NCBI RefSeq assembly: GCF_014779795.1
Contig: NZ_JACXZS010000012.1
Span: 62,001 to 126,000, forward strand
Length of the DNA stretch: 64,000 nt
Direction of reading: 5' to 3'
From: Microbacterium helvum
GTDB lineage: Bacteria; Actinomycetota; Actinomycetes; Actinomycetales; Microbacteriaceae
Both the position numbers and the translations under genes were made by a program. Below the pieces are notes generated by a model. It did not search any database. It had not been told where the DNA came from and saw only the letters and a program-made list of their open reading frames with translations. This document shows, in pieces, positions 52,103 to 62,620 of this stretch. Numbering within the stretch: position 1 is the first letter of the stretch; each line of letters opens with the position of its first letter.

Positions 52103-52115
52103 GGAGCCAGCGCTG
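52103..52115 (+). promoter_or_regulatory. ribosome binding site and possible CTG start of atpB
   Basis: GGAG (52103-52106) lies six bases before a CTG (52113-52115) that is in frame with atpB and would add 18 residues (starting SIHAATLIAPFATDEPP). No ATG, GTG or TTG exists in this frame between the upstream stop (52053) and GTG 52167. Confidence 0.4.
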
Positions 52116-52166
52116 TCTATTCATGCTGCGACCCTGATCGCCCCCTTTGCCACGGATGAACCGCCC

Positions 52167-52928
52167 GTGTTCCACGGCCCGTCGATCGACGAGTTCTTCC
52201 CTCCGGTCCTGTTCGACGCGTTCGGGGTCATCCCGGTCACCCGCGTGCACCTGATCCAGTTCGTCGCGGTGATCGCCGTCGTCCTGGTGTTCTGGATCGG
52301 CACGCGCCGGATGAAGGTCGTGCCGGGCCGCTTCCAGAGCCTCACCGAGATGGGCCTCGACTTCGTGCGGGTCAACATCGCCGAGGACCTGCTGGGCAAG
52401 AAGGACGGCGCCCGCTTCCTGCCGATCCTCACGACGATGTTCTTCATGATCCTGTTCATGAACCTGACGGGCATCATCCCGTTCCTGAACCTCGCCGGCA
52501 CCGCGATCATCGCGGTCCCGCTGCTGCTCGCGGTGGTCAGCTACGTGACGTTCATCTACGCGGGCGTCAAGAAGAGCCCGAAGAACTTCTTCAAGAACTC
52601 GCTGTTCCCCTCGGGGGTCCCGCCGTTCCTCTACATCATCGTGACGCCGCTCGAGTTCATCTCGACCTTCATCATCCGGCCGATCACGCTGACCCTGCGA
52701 CTCCTGATGAACATGATGGTCGGGCACCTCATGCTCGTCCTGTTCTTCTCGGCGACGCAGTTCTTCCTCATCACGATGGGCGGCTGGTGGTCGGTGCTCG
52801 CCGCCGGCAGCCTGGCCTTCGGCCTCGCCTTCACCGTGTTCGAGATCCTGGTGGCCGTCCTCCAGGCCTACGTCTTCACCATCCTCACCGCGGTCTACAT
52901 CCAGCTCGCGGTGGCAGAAGAGCACTGA
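52167..52928 (+). CDS. atpB: ATP synthase F0 subunit a
   Basis: Membrane subunit that forms the proton half-channels beside the c-ring. The 253 residues from the first standard start (GTG 52167) include the essential Arg in TLRLLMNMMVGHLM and the helical hairpin LFFSATQFFLITMGG onward. The GTG has no good ribosome binding site. The open frame continues upstream, with GGAG six bases before a CTG at 52113, so the real protein may be 271 residues. First gene of the atpBEFHAGDC operon. Confidence 0.93.
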   Translation: MFHGPSIDEFFPPVLFDAFGVIPVTRVHLIQFVAVIAVVLVFWIGTRRMKVVPGRFQSLTEMGLDFVRVNIAEDLLGKKDGARFLPILTTMFFMILFMNLTGIIPFLNLAGTAIIAVPLLLAVVSYVTFIYAGVKKSPKNFFKNSLFPSGVPPFLYIIVTPLEFISTFIIRPITLTLRLLMNMMVGHLMLVLFFSATQFFLITMGGWWSVLAAGSLAFGLAFTVFEILVAVLQAYVFTILTAVYIQLAVAEEH

Positions 52929-53210
<282 letters not shown>

Positions 53211-53238
53211 TCCGCCCAACCAGTCATAAGGAGACAGG

Positions 53239-53793
53239 ATGCTGAACGCTCTTGTCACGTACGCCGCCGAGGAGGCAGAGGCTCACAACCCTCTGATCCC
53301 CGCGTGGTACGACATCATCTGGTCGGCGGTGTGCTTCGTCATCATCCTCTTCGTGTTCTGGAAGGTCGCCCTTCCCCGCATGAAGAAGATGCTCGACGAG
53401 CGCTCCGCGGCGATCGAGGGCAACATCGCCAAGGCCGACGAGGCCCAGCGCAAGGCCGAGGCCGCGCTCGAGGAGTACACCTCGCAGCTCGCCGAGGCCC
53501 GCAAGGAGGCCGGTGAGATCCGCGATGCCGCCCGTGAGGACGGCAAGAAGATCGTCGCCGAGGCGAAGGACACCGCTTCGGCGGAGGCCGCACGCCTGAC
53601 CGCCACCGCGCACGCCCAGATCGAGGCCGAGCGCCAGACCGCGCTCGTGTCGCTGCGCAGCGAGGTGGGCACGCTCGCCCTCGACCTCGCGGGCGGCGTC
53701 ATCGGCGAGACCCTCTCGGACGACGCGAAGGCGCAGGCCGTCGTCGACCGCTTCCTCGCCGAGCTCGAAGAGTCCGAAGGGGCCAAGGCGTAA
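53239..53793 (+). CDS. atpF: ATP synthase F0 subunit b
   Basis: Peripheral stalk subunit, 184 residues. One membrane helix (about 22-44, WYDIIWSAVCFVIILFVFW) is followed by a long charged helix (LPRMKKMLDERSAAIEGNIA to the C-terminus) that dimerises and reaches up to subunit delta. AGGAGA lies six bases before the ATG. Its stop overlaps the atpH start (TAATG). Confidence 0.95.
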   Translation: MLNALVTYAAEEAEAHNPLIPAWYDIIWSAVCFVIILFVFWKVALPRMKKMLDERSAAIEGNIAKADEAQRKAEAALEEYTSQLAEARKEAGEIRDAAREDGKKIVAEAKDTASAEAARLTATAHAQIEAERQTALVSLRSEVGTLALDLAGGVIGETLSDDAKAQAVVDRFLAELEESEGAKA

Positions 53794-54584
53794 TGGGCAG
53801 CGCGACCACTCAGGCCCTCGCGGCGACGACCGCGGCGCTCGGCGCCGCGACCGGCGTCGACCTCGACGTCGCCCGCGAGCTCTTCGCCGCGGCACGCGCC
53901 GTGGGCGACTCGTCGCAGCTGAGCGGCGCGCTGGCCGACTCCGCCGCGCCGGCGGAGGCTCGCCGGCAGGTCGTCGCCGCCGTCTTCGGCGCTGCTGTGA
54001 AGCCCACGACGGCGTCGCTGCTGACGACCGCCGTCGCGCAGCGCTGGTCGACGCCCGACGACCTGGTCGACGCCATCGAAGAGCTGGCGGTGCGCGCGGC
54101 GGCCGTCGCGGACGCCGACGCGGACGTCGAGGCGGAACTGTTCTCGTTCTCTCGGACAGTCGCAGACAACCCCGAGCTCGAGCTCGCGCTCGGCAGCCGC
54201 CTCGGCGACGCCGCAGCCAAGGGCACGCTCGTCGAGTCGCTGCTGAAGGGCCGCGCGAGCGAGGGAGCGACGCTGATCGCGGCATCCCTCATCCGTCAGC
54301 CCCGGGAGCGTCGCGTGCGCCAGCTGCTGTCGCGTGCGACCCGGCTGGTCTCCGACCAGCGCGGCCGTGCGGTCGCGACGGTCGTGGCAGCGACCCCTTT
54401 GAGCGATGCGCAGCGCGACCGGCTCACCGCCGCGCTGAGCAAGCGCTACGGCACGAGGGTGTCGCTCAACACGATCGTCGACCCGACGGTCGTGGGCGGC
54501 CTGCGCGTGCAGATCGCGGACGACGTGATCGACGCGAGCGTCTCGTCGCGTCTGGCCGACCTCCGTCAGCGGCTCGCCGGCTGA
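53793..54584 (+). CDS. atpH: ATP synthase F1 subunit delta
   Basis: Connects the peripheral stalk to the alpha3beta3 head. The 263-residue protein is longer than the E. coli subunit (177). An N-terminal region of about 75 residues precedes the usual helical domain, which starts around DVAR and runs to [11 protein letters not shown]. The C-terminal domain ends [34 protein letters not shown], the conserved OSCP segment. Longer delta subunits are usual in actinobacteria. Start overlaps the atpF stop by one base. Confidence 0.94.
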   Translation: MGSATTQALAATTAALGAATGVDLDVARELFAAARAVGDSSQLSGALADSAAPAEARRQVVAAVFGAAVKPTTASLLTTAVAQRWSTPDDLVDAIEELAVRAAAVADADADVEAELFSFSRTVADNPELELALGSRLGDAAAKGTLVESLLKGRASEGATLIAASLIRQPRERRVRQLLSRATRLVSDQRGRAVATVVAATPLSDAQRDRLTAALSKRYGTRVSLNTIVDPTVVGGLRVQIADDVIDASVSSRLADLRQRLAG

Positions 54585-54645
54585 CACAGACTTCCCGCCA
54601 CGCGCGGAGATTTCGGGGCCGAGGCCCCATGAACGAAGGAAAACA

Positions 54646-56283
54646 ATGGCAGATCTCTCTATCAGCCCCGACGTCATCCGTGACGCGCTGAAGGACTTCG
54701 TCGCCGCCTACGAGCCCACGGGGGCTGCGGCCACCGAGGTCGGCACCGTCATCGACGCCGCGGACGGCATCGCGCACGTCGAGGGCCTGCCGGGTGTCAT
54801 GGCGAACGAGCTCGTGACGTTCGCGGACGGCACTCAGGGCCTCGCACTGAACCTCGACGAGCACGAGATCGGTGTGGTCGTCCTCGGCGACTTCGCCGGC
54901 ATCGAGGCCGGCCAGCAGGTCACCCGCACCGGCGAGGTGCTCTCGGTCGCCGTCGGCGACGGCTACCTGGGCCGCGTCGTCGACCCCCTGGGCAACCCGA
55001 TCGACGGTCTCGGCGAGATCGCGACGACGGGCCGCCGTGCCCTCGAGCTGCAGGCGCCCGGCGTCATGCAGCGCAAGTCGGTGCACGAGCCGCTGCAGAC
55101 CGGCATCAAGGCGATCGACGCGATGATCCCCGTCGGCCGCGGCCAGCGCCAGCTCATCATCGGCGACCGCCAGACCGGCAAGACGGCGATCGCGATCGAC
55201 ACGATCATCAACCAGAAGGCCAACTGGGAGTCGGGCGACGTCAACAAGCAGGTCCGCTGCATCTACGTCGCCATCGGCCAGAAGGGCTCGACGATCGCGG
55301 CCGTGAAGGGCGCCCTCGAGGACGCCGGCGCGCTGGAGTACACCACCATCGTCGCCGCCCCGGCCTCCGACCCCGCCGGCTTCAAGTACCTCGCTCCGTA
55401 CACCGGATCGGCCATCGGCCAGCACTGGATGTACGAGGGCAAGCACGTCCTGATCATCTTCGACGACCTGTCGAAGCAGGCCGAGGCCTACCGCGCCGTC
55501 TCGCTGCTCCTCCGCCGCCCGCCGGGCCGCGAGGCGTACCCCGGCGACGTCTTCTACCTGCACTCGCGTCTGCTCGAGCGCTGCGCGAAGCTGTCGGACG
55601 AGCTGGGCGCCGGTTCGATGACGGGTCTGCCGATCATCGAGACGAAGGCCAACGACGTCTCGGCGTACATCCCGACCAACGTGATCTCGATCACCGACGG
55701 CCAGATCTTCCTGCAGTCCGACCTGTTCAACGCCAACCAGCGTCCCGCTGTCGACGTCGGCATCTCGGTCTCGCGAGTCGGCGGTGACGCACAGGTCAAG
55801 TCGATCAAGAAGGTCTCGGGCACGCTCAAGCTGGAGCTCGCCCAGTACCGCTCGCTCGAGGCGTTCGCGATGTTCGCTTCGGATCTCGACGCCGCGTCGC
55901 GTCGTCAGCTGGCCCGTGGCGCGCGCCTGACCGAGCTGCTCAAGCAGCCGCAGTACTCGCCGTACCCCGTCGAGGAGCAGGTCGTCTCGATCTGGGCCGG
56001 CACGAACGGCAAGCTGGACTCGATCGAGGTCGAGGACGTCCTGTCGTTCGAGCGCGAGCTGCTGGACTACCTCCGTCGCAACACGACGATCCTCGACACC
56101 CTGCGTGAGACGAACGTCCTGGACGACGACACGGTCGCCGAGCTCGGCAAGAAGACGGACGAGTTCATCCTCGAGTTCCGCGCGGGCAAGGGCCAGGCGA
56201 TCGGCAAGCCCGGCCACGAAGAGGTCGCGGCGGCCGAGGCCGAAGACGTGAACCAGGAGAAGATCGTCAAGGGCCGCCGCTAA
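54646..56283 (+). CDS. atpA: ATP synthase F1 subunit alpha
   Basis: Non-catalytic nucleotide-binding head subunit, 545 residues. N-terminal beta barrel, Walker A GDRQTGKT (173-180), arginine-finger region [10 protein letters not shown], and a C-terminal helical domain. The last 25 or so residues ([20 protein letters not shown]) are a charged extension, as in other actinobacteria where it limits ATP hydrolysis in mycobacteria; whether this shorter one does so is unknown. AAGGAAAA precedes the ATG. Confidence 0.97.
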   Translation: MADLSISPDVIRDALKDFVAAYEPTGAAATEVGTVIDAADGIAHVEGLPGVMANELVTFADGTQGLALNLDEHEIGVVVLGDFAGIEAGQQVTRTGEVLSVAVGDGYLGRVVDPLGNPIDGLGEIATTGRRALELQAPGVMQRKSVHEPLQTGIKAIDAMIPVGRGQRQLIIGDRQTGKTAIAIDTIINQKANWESGDVNKQVRCIYVAIGQKGSTIAAVKGALEDAGALEYTTIVAAPASDPAGFKYLAPYTGSAIGQHWMYEGKHVLIIFDDLSKQAEAYRAVSLLLRRPPGREAYPGDVFYLHSRLLERCAKLSDELGAGSMTGLPIIETKANDVSAYIPTNVISITDGQIFLQSDLFNANQRPAVDVGISVSRVGGDAQVKSIKKVSGTLKLELAQYRSLEAFAMFASDLDAASRRQLARGARLTELLKQPQYSPYPVEEQVVSIWAGTNGKLDSIEVEDVLSFERELLDYLRRNTTILDTLRETNVLDDDTVAELGKKTDEFILEFRAGKGQAIGKPGHEEVAAAEAEDVNQEKIVKGRR

Positions 56284-56303
56284 GGCGGGCCGGGGCTAAC
56301 ACA

Positions 56304-58683
<2,380 letters not shown>

Positions 58684-58684
58684 C

Positions 58685-58945
58685 ATGCCGCTCAACGTCA
58701 GCCTCGTCTCCGCGGACGCGGAGGTCTGGTCGGGTGAGGCCTCGCTCGTGGTCGCCAAGACCGTCGAGGGCGAGATCGGCTTCATGAGCGGTCACGAGCC
58801 GGTGCTCGCGATCCTCGCCGAGGGTCAGGTGCGCATCACCGAGACCTCGGGAACCAAGATCGTTGCGAACGCGCAGGACGGCTTCCTCTCGATGGAGGGC
58901 GACGTGCTCACCATCGTGGCGGGCAACGCCGCGCTGATCTCCTGA
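58685..58945 (+). CDS. atpC: ATP synthase F1 subunit epsilon, short form
   Basis: Binds gamma and the c-ring. Only 86 residues: the N-terminal beta sandwich (PLNVSLVSADAEVWSGEAS to DVLTIVAGNAALIS) is complete, but the C-terminal two-helix domain that inhibits ATP hydrolysis in other bacteria is absent. The stop is followed at once by the operon terminator, so this is the natural end and not a truncation by rearrangement. Starts one base after the atpD stop. Confidence 0.95.
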   Translation: MPLNVSLVSADAEVWSGEASLVVAKTVEGEIGFMSGHEPVLAILAEGQVRITETSGTKIVANAQDGFLSMEGDVLTIVAGNAALIS

Positions 58946-58960
58946 CGCCTGTCTTCGTCT

Positions 58961-58997
58961 GAAACGCCCCGAGCCGTTCATCGGCTCGGGGCGTTTC
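58961..58997 (+). terminator. terminator of the atp operon
   Basis: A 16-bp perfect stem (GAAACGCCCCGAGCCG, 58961-58976, with 58982-58997) and a 5-base loop, 15 bases after atpC. The left arm starts with AAA and the right arm ends TTTC, giving a short U tract. Confidence 0.85.
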
Positions 58998-59055
58998 TTC
59001 GCCTGCGCCACCTCTTCGTTCCTCCTCTGTTCGTCCTCGACCCGGAAGGCTCGTC

Positions 59056-59805
59056 ATGCTGATCCTGCTGCCGCCGTCCGAGACCAAGCGCGCCGGGGGA
59101 GCGGCCCGTCCGCTCGACGCTTCACGGCTCGCGCTGCCCGAGCTCGCCGGCCGGCGCGAAGCGGTCGTCACCGCTCTCGTCGCCCTCTCGGCCGACGACG
59201 ACGCCGCTGCTCGCGTCCTCAAGCTCGGGCCGAAGCAGCGTGGCGAGATCGCCGTGAACGCGGCGCTGCGCGACGCGCCGACCATGCCGGCCGTGGACCG
59301 CTACACCGGCGTGCTCTACGACGCGCTGGGTGCGGCATCCCTCCCTTCCGCATCCCGACGGTGGCTGGGAGCGCACGTGCTCATCCACTCGGCCCCGTTC
59401 GGACCGGTGGGCGCGCTCGATGCGATCCCCGCGTACCGGCTGGGTGCAGGCGCCTCCCTCCCCGGCTCGCCCCCGTTGCGGCGGGTGTGGGCCGAGGCCG
59501 TGTCGGCGGCGCTCGAGGCGCTCGACCCGCGTTTCGTTCTCGACCTGCGGTCCGAGGCCTATGTCGCGCTCGGACCCGTGCCTGACGGTATCGCGAGCCG
59601 CTACCTGCGCGTCGTCGACGAGGGGCCCGACGGGGCTGTGCGCGCCCTCAACCACTTCAACAAGCACGCCAAGGGCGCGTTGGTTCGGCGCCTCGCCGAC
59701 GAACGCCCGCGGATCTCGTCGGCCGCGGGGCTCGTGCGGTGGGCGGATGCGGCCGGCCTGCGAGTGCGGGAGTCGGCGGCCGGCGAGCTCGAGCTGTTCG
59801 CCTGA
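59056..59805 (+). CDS. yaaA: YaaA family peroxide-stress protein
   Basis: A 249-residue DUF328/UPF0246 protein. The family signatures LLPPSETKRAGG at the N-terminus, RYTGVLYDALG, LDLRSEAYVALG and HFNKHAKGALVR are all present. In E. coli, YaaA lowers free iron and limits oxidative damage to DNA during peroxide stress; it has DNA-binding activity. GGAAGG lies upstream of the ATG. Convergent with the DUF4282 gene. Confidence 0.9.
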   Translation: MLILLPPSETKRAGGAARPLDASRLALPELAGRREAVVTALVALSADDDAAARVLKLGPKQRGEIAVNAALRDAPTMPAVDRYTGVLYDALGAASLPSASRRWLGAHVLIHSAPFGPVGALDAIPAYRLGAGASLPGSPPLRRVWAEAVSAALEALDPRFVLDLRSEAYVALGPVPDGIASRYLRVVDEGPDGAVRALNHFNKHAKGALVRRLADERPRISSAAGLVRWADAAGLRVRESAAGELELFA

Positions 59806-59835
59806 CCCGTCGGCGTCCGCGGACGAAGGCCGGTC

Positions 59836-60312
59836 TCAGCGCTTCGTGTGCTGCGCGGTGCGCTCGGTGTTCTCGGCGATCGCGATCAGGGCGACGACGC
59901 CTTCGATGATGAACCTGAGCAGGATGACCGCGAGGAACGTCAGCACCGGCACCACGATGATCGTCGCGATGAGCGCGCTGATGCCGGCTCCCGGGTTGAA
60001 CCACAGCATCGAGATGCCGCTCAGGATGCCGCCCACGAAGTAGACCACGAACCCGATGCCGATGGCGATGAGGCCGACCAGGTAGAAGACGCTCGCCAGT
60101 CGGCGCGTGATGAACGTGCGGAAGGACAGGTCGAACAGGGCGCCGAAGAACCCCTTGCCGACGTCGGCCACTTCGCCGACGACGGGCGGGACTCCGGTGT
60201 CGTCCGGGTCTGTCGTGGAGGGGGCGGATGCTGCGGCGTTCGCGGCAGCGGCAGCCGCCGTCTGATCGGGCAGCGGTGGGGGTGTGGGTGCGGACGGTGT
60301 CGGGTCGGTCAT
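59836..60312 (-). CDS. DUF4282 domain membrane protein
   Basis: A 158-residue protein. The first 50 residues are Pro/Ala/Thr/Asp-rich. From GFFGALFDLSFRTFITRRLASVFY onward it matches DUF4282, with two membrane helices (about 74-100 and 108-137) and a charged end. Function unknown. It is divergent from another small membrane protein gene that also carries a Pro-rich tail. Confidence 0.8.
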   Translation of the reverse strand: MTDPTPSAPTPPPLPDQTAAAAAANAAASAPSTTDPDDTGVPPVVGEVADVGKGFFGALFDLSFRTFITRRLASVFYLVGLIAIGIGFVVYFVGGILSGISMLWFNPGAGISALIATIIVVPVLTFLAVILLRFIIEGVVALIAIAENTERTAQHTKR

Positions 60313-60342
60313 GGGTGGCCCTTCGGTCGGGGAATTGTGCTC

Positions 60343-60348
60343 AGGTTA
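60343..60348 (-). promoter_or_regulatory. -10 box TAACCT (DUF4282 gene)
   Basis: On the minus strand TAACCT lies 30 bases before the ATG, with GAAGGGCC in the leader. Confidence 0.35.
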
Positions 60349-60417
60349 TCCACCGCCGCCGACGGGGGCCATCCCCCCGTTGCGGCGCGAATGCTGACAG
60401 GACGCTGTGAGCGTCGA

Positions 60418-60423
60418 TAGCAT
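60418..60423 (+). promoter_or_regulatory. -10 box TAGCAT
   Basis: TAGCAT precedes a leader of about 60 bases ending in GGAGGA before ATG 60490. Confidence 0.35.
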
Positions 60424-60489
60424 GTGTCGAGCGGAGCCGGGCTCCGCGGCAGCGCCCCACATTTCCATCGACTCTGCGGAGGACGACTC

Positions 60490-61344
60490 ATGGGTTATGA
60501 CGACGGCAGCGGTTTCGGCGCGCTCATCGCGTGGCTGATCATCGCCCCCTTCCTGTTCCTGCTCGCGATCGCCGGCTACGTGATCGGCTCGTGGTTCCTG
60601 ATGAAGGTCTTCGACAAGGCCGGCGTGCAGGGCCGCTGGCGGGCGTGGGTTCCCGTGTACAACTCGATGGTCGCGGCCAAGCTCGGCGACCTGTCGCCGT
60701 GGGTGATGCTGGGTGCCATGGTGGCGGCCGGCCTGCTCGGGCAGATCCCGGTCATCGGCTGGATCCTCAGCCTCGTCGGCGTGGCAGCCTGGGTTCTCGC
60801 GGGCTGGCGGATCGGGGTCAAGCTCGGGAAGGACTGGCCGCTGCTGCTGCTGTGGCTGATCCCGGGCATCGGCACGATCATCTGGGTCGGCATCCTGGCT
60901 TTCGACAGCTCGCGCTGGAACCCGAACGTCGCCCCGGCCCCGTGGCGCAACTCGTTCCTCGCCGACAACACCGTGTGGCAGGGCGTGCCGGTGCAGCCGG
61001 GTGCCCCCGTGCCGCCCGGAACGCCGGGCGCACCCGGCGCGCCCGCCGGCTACCAGCCGCCCGCGGGCTACGCGGCGCCGCCTGCCCCGCCCGCCGGGTA
61101 TCCGGCTCCGCCCGCTCCGCCTGCCGGCTACACCGCCCCGCCCGCCGCGCCGGGCGCTCCGGTCCCGCCGCCGGCTCCGGTTCCGCCGGCCGCACCCGGG
61201 CCTGCGGCCGCCGAGCCCCCCGTGACGCCTCCGGCACCGCCTGCCCCTCCGGCGACCGAGCCGCCGGCCGCGCCGCCCGCGACGGAGCCGCCCACGACCG
61301 AGCCGCCGGCCGCGCCGGAGCCTCCCGAGGCCCCCAGGCAGTGA
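60490..61344 (+). CDS. DUF5684-like membrane protein with Pro-rich tail
   Basis: A 284-residue protein. The N-terminal 145 residues hold four or so membrane helices, with the segment KVFDKAGVQGRWRAWVPVYNSM between the first and second, typical of DUF5684-type proteins and related signal peptidase-associated proteins. From about residue 175 the chain is a Pro/Ala/Gly-rich tail with PPAGY repeats and TEPP blocks, probably disordered. Function unknown. ATG at 60490 with GGAGGA seven bases upstream. Confidence 0.75.
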   Translation: MGYDDGSGFGALIAWLIIAPFLFLLAIAGYVIGSWFLMKVFDKAGVQGRWRAWVPVYNSMVAAKLGDLSPWVMLGAMVAAGLLGQIPVIGWILSLVGVAAWVLAGWRIGVKLGKDWPLLLLWLIPGIGTIIWVGILAFDSSRWNPNVAPAPWRNSFLADNTVWQGVPVQPGAPVPPGTPGAPGAPAGYQPPAGYAAPPAPPAGYPAPPAPPAGYTAPPAAPGAPVPPPAPVPPAAPGPAAAEPPVTPPAPPAPPATEPPAAPPATEPPTTEPPAAPEPPEAPRQ

Positions 61345-61351
61345 CGGCACC

Positions 61352-61382
61352 GCAGCCCCTCGCCTGCCCGGCGAGGGGCTGC
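61352..61382 (+). terminator. terminator hairpin after the DUF5684-like gene
   Basis: GCAGCCCCTCGCC (61352-61364) pairs perfectly with 61370-61382 around a TGCCC loop; no U tract follows. Confidence 0.65.
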
Positions 61383-61432
61383 TGCGTGTCCGCGCACCGT
61401 GCTCGCGTGGAAGGGGTGTCCGGCCGCGCGAC

Positions 61433-61438
61433 TAGCGT
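61433..61438 (+). promoter_or_regulatory. -10 box TAGCGT of a leaderless promoter (aldo/keto reductase)
   Basis: TAGCGT, six G/C bases, then ATG at 61445. Confidence 0.5.
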
Positions 61439-61444
61439 GGGGGC

Positions 61445-62428
61445 ATGACCTCCTCTGTTCCGCTGCGCCGTGTGGGCGCCTCCGGCCTGCTCGTGTCCGC
61501 CGTCGGCCTGGGCTGCAACAACTTCGGTCGCGAGGGCACCCGCACCGAGACGCTGCAGGGCACCCGTGATGTGCTCGACGCGGCGATCGATGCCGGCCTC
61601 ACGTTCCTCGACACCGCCGACATGTACGGCGGCGACCCGGGACTCTCCGAGATGCTGATGGGCGAAGCGCTGGAGGGTCGGCGCGACCAGGTGATCCTGG
61701 CGACGAAGTTCGGGCACCCCGGTCGCGACATGGGGTACCCGGCGTCGGGCGCGAAGGGCTCGAGGTCGTACATCCGGCGAGCGGTCGAGGCATCCCTCAC
61801 CCGCCTGCGGACGGACTGGATCGATCTCTACCAGCTTCACGTCCCCGACAACGCCACGCCGATGGAGGAGACGCTCGACACGCTCGGCGACCTCGTGCGC
61901 GAGGGCAAGGTGCGCTACATCGGGCACTCGAACTTCTCGGGCTGGCAGATCGCCGAGGCCCACTTCACGGCGCTGATGCGTCGCGGGGTGCCGTACATCT
62001 CGGCGCAGAACCAGTACAGTCTGCTGTCGCGCGGCTCGGAGCGCAATGTGCTGCGCGCCGTCGAACGGTACGGCCTCGGCTTCTTCCCGTACTTCCCGCT
62101 TCACAACGGACTGCTCACCGGCAAGTTCACCCGCGACGACGCTCCGGCCGACTCGCGCATCATGCGGCAGCGCGCGAACCTGTACTACCAGGCGCCCTGG
62201 GACGCGCTGGAGGCCTACCAGGCGTTCTGCGACGACCGCGGCATCACGATGCTGCAGGCGACGTTCGGCTGGTTGCTGTCGCATCCGGCGCTCTCGAGCG
62301 TGATCGCCGGAGCGACCACCCCGGAGCAGGTGCGCGCGAACGCCGACGCGGCCACCGCGTGGACGCCGACGCCGGCGGACCTGCAGATCCTGGACGGCCT
62401 CTTCCCGCCGCCCGAAGCCGCCGCCTGA
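61445..62428 (+). CDS. aldo/keto reductase
   Basis: NADPH-dependent TIM-barrel oxidoreductase of 327 residues. The catalytic tetrad is Asp56, Tyr61 (DTADMYGG), Lys88 (ATKFG) and His132 (QLHVPD). The cofactor-binding C-terminal segment reads VIAGATTPEQVRANADA. It belongs to the voltage-channel beta-subunit/YghZ-like group by the loop with RDMGYPASGAKGSRSYIRRAVEASLTRL. Natural substrate not predictable. Single-gene unit followed by a tandem repeat. Confidence 0.9.
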   Translation: MTSSVPLRRVGASGLLVSAVGLGCNNFGREGTRTETLQGTRDVLDAAIDAGLTFLDTADMYGGDPGLSEMLMGEALEGRRDQVILATKFGHPGRDMGYPASGAKGSRSYIRRAVEASLTRLRTDWIDLYQLHVPDNATPMEETLDTLGDLVREGKVRYIGHSNFSGWQIAEAHFTALMRRGVPYISAQNQYSLLSRGSERNVLRAVERYGLGFFPYFPLHNGLLTGKFTRDDAPADSRIMRQRANLYYQAPWDALEAYQAFCDDRGITMLQATFGWLLSHPALSSVIAGATTPEQVRANADAATAWTPTPADLQILDGLFPPPEAAA

Positions 62429-62440
62429 GCTGCCCGCCGT

Positions 62441-62473
62441 CGGCCGAGACGCGGCCGAGACGCGGCCGAGACG
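62441..62473. repeat. three tandem copies of CGGCCGAGACG
   Basis: Exact 11-base units at 62441, 62452 and 62463, followed by a decayed copy starting CGGTCGACC. Between the aldo/keto reductase stop and the ABC exporter promoter. Confidence 0.75.
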
Positions 62474-62534
62474 CGGTCGACCGCGGCTCCTGCGGTCATC
62501 GCGGGCACAGTTCGCCGACGGCGTACGCGCCGGG

Positions 62535-62564
62535 TTGTCGACGGCGCGCGGGCAGGCGTAGCGT
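62535..62564 (+). promoter_or_regulatory. promoter of the ABC exporter gene
   Basis: TTGTCG (62535-62540), 18 bases, TAGCGT (62559-62564). The leader of about 50 bases contains AAAGGA before the GTG at 62621. Confidence 0.5.
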
Positions 62565-62620
62565 CGCTTCTCGTGCGCGGTCCGCTATGCCCGGGGCCCG
62601 CGCCACGGAAAGGATCCGCC

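Noticed and set aside
62441-62473. Tandem repeat as a CRISPR array
   Set aside because: Units are 11 bases with no spacers and no cas genes nearby.
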